Shown here piece by piece: positions 42,040-42,064 of a DNA stretch of 42,064 nucleotides (position 1 is its first letter; every line of letters begins with the position of its first letter). A model generated the notes under the pieces. That model did no database searches. It had not been told where the DNA came from and was given only the letters and a program-made list of their open reading frames with translations. Position numbers and translations under genes: made by a program. The DNA comes from Reyranella soli. GTDB lineage: Bacteria > Pseudomonadota > Alphaproteobacteria > Reyranellales > Reyranellaceae. The stretch is taken from the NCBI RefSeq assembly GCF_007992495.1, contig NZ_BKAJ01000133.1, positions 1 through 42,064 of the forward strand. The letters are read 5' to 3'.

Positions 42040-42064
42040 GGGGAGAGGTTGGGTGAGGGGGATA
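42025..42064. repeat. CTCTCCCCC-type intergenic palindrome
   Basis: CCTCTCCCCC (42025-42034), loop GCTA, GGGGGAGAGG (42039-42048), then TTGGGTGAGGGGG up to the window edge. It is similar in design to the family A hairpins but has an extra CT and a 4-base loop. It overlaps the MaoC stop codon. Confidence 0.75.

Overview
The window is GC-rich chromosomal DNA, almost certainly from an alphaproteobacterium. The evidence is the gene set rho, maf, aroE, coaE, dnaQ and secB close together (in many alphaproteobacteria this block lies near the origin), an EcfG-type promoter motif, intracellular polyhydroxybutyrate mobilisation, and several families of intergenic palindromes typical of large Rhizobiales or Reyranella-like genomes. 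The genus is a guess. I see no rRNA, tRNA, CRISPR array, transposase or prophage. About 50 protein genes are supported, with tight spacing and many 4-base overlaps.

Layout. 1-7.9 kb: flavin reductase, small alarmone hydrolase, Sco1 copper chaperone, PHB depolymerase, MscS channel, metallophosphatase, then a DGPF protein with its ECF42-type sigma factor, followed by a VOC/DoxX pair that carries the same putative promoter. 7.9-13 kb: a KaiC-like double ATPase co-transcribed with a hybrid histidine kinase behind an EcfG-like general-stress promoter, and recQ. 13-22 kb: outer-membrane barrel protein, a 45-residue basic protein, small secreted proteins, an SDR without its catalytic residues, GFA protein, MBL hydrolase, beta-propeller, alpha-methylacyl-CoA racemase, EI24 membrane protein, lipoprotein. 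22-27 kb: a frameshifted dienelactone-hydrolase-like gene, a TPR protein ending in CxxCH and a membrane protein, all divergent from a membrane-anchored LytTR regulator. 27-29 kb: gentisate dioxygenase with a class-I glutamine-amidotransferase-type peptidase. 29-39 kb: secB, carotenoid oxygenase, dnaQ, coaE, quinone oxidoreductase, PQQ-type sugar dehydrogenase, maf, aroE, rho. 39-42 kb: cupin, 3-hydroxyisobutyrate-dehydrogenase-like enzyme, GNAT, MaoC.

The most interesting signals are regulatory and structural. Two copies of TGTCGG-N17-CGTCCT lie in front of the DGPF-sigma operon and the VOC-DoxX operon. GGAAC-N16-CGTT lies before the kaiC-kinase operon. Rho has an insertion of about 39 residues between its RNA-binding and motor domains. 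The maf-aroE segment looks inverted inside an otherwise conserved block. Three distinct families of intergenic palindromes are present: one is a ~146-bp palindrome centred on AGATCATCATGATCT, one shows compensatory stem changes between copies, and some copies supply ribosome-binding or stop-codon sequence to neighbouring genes.
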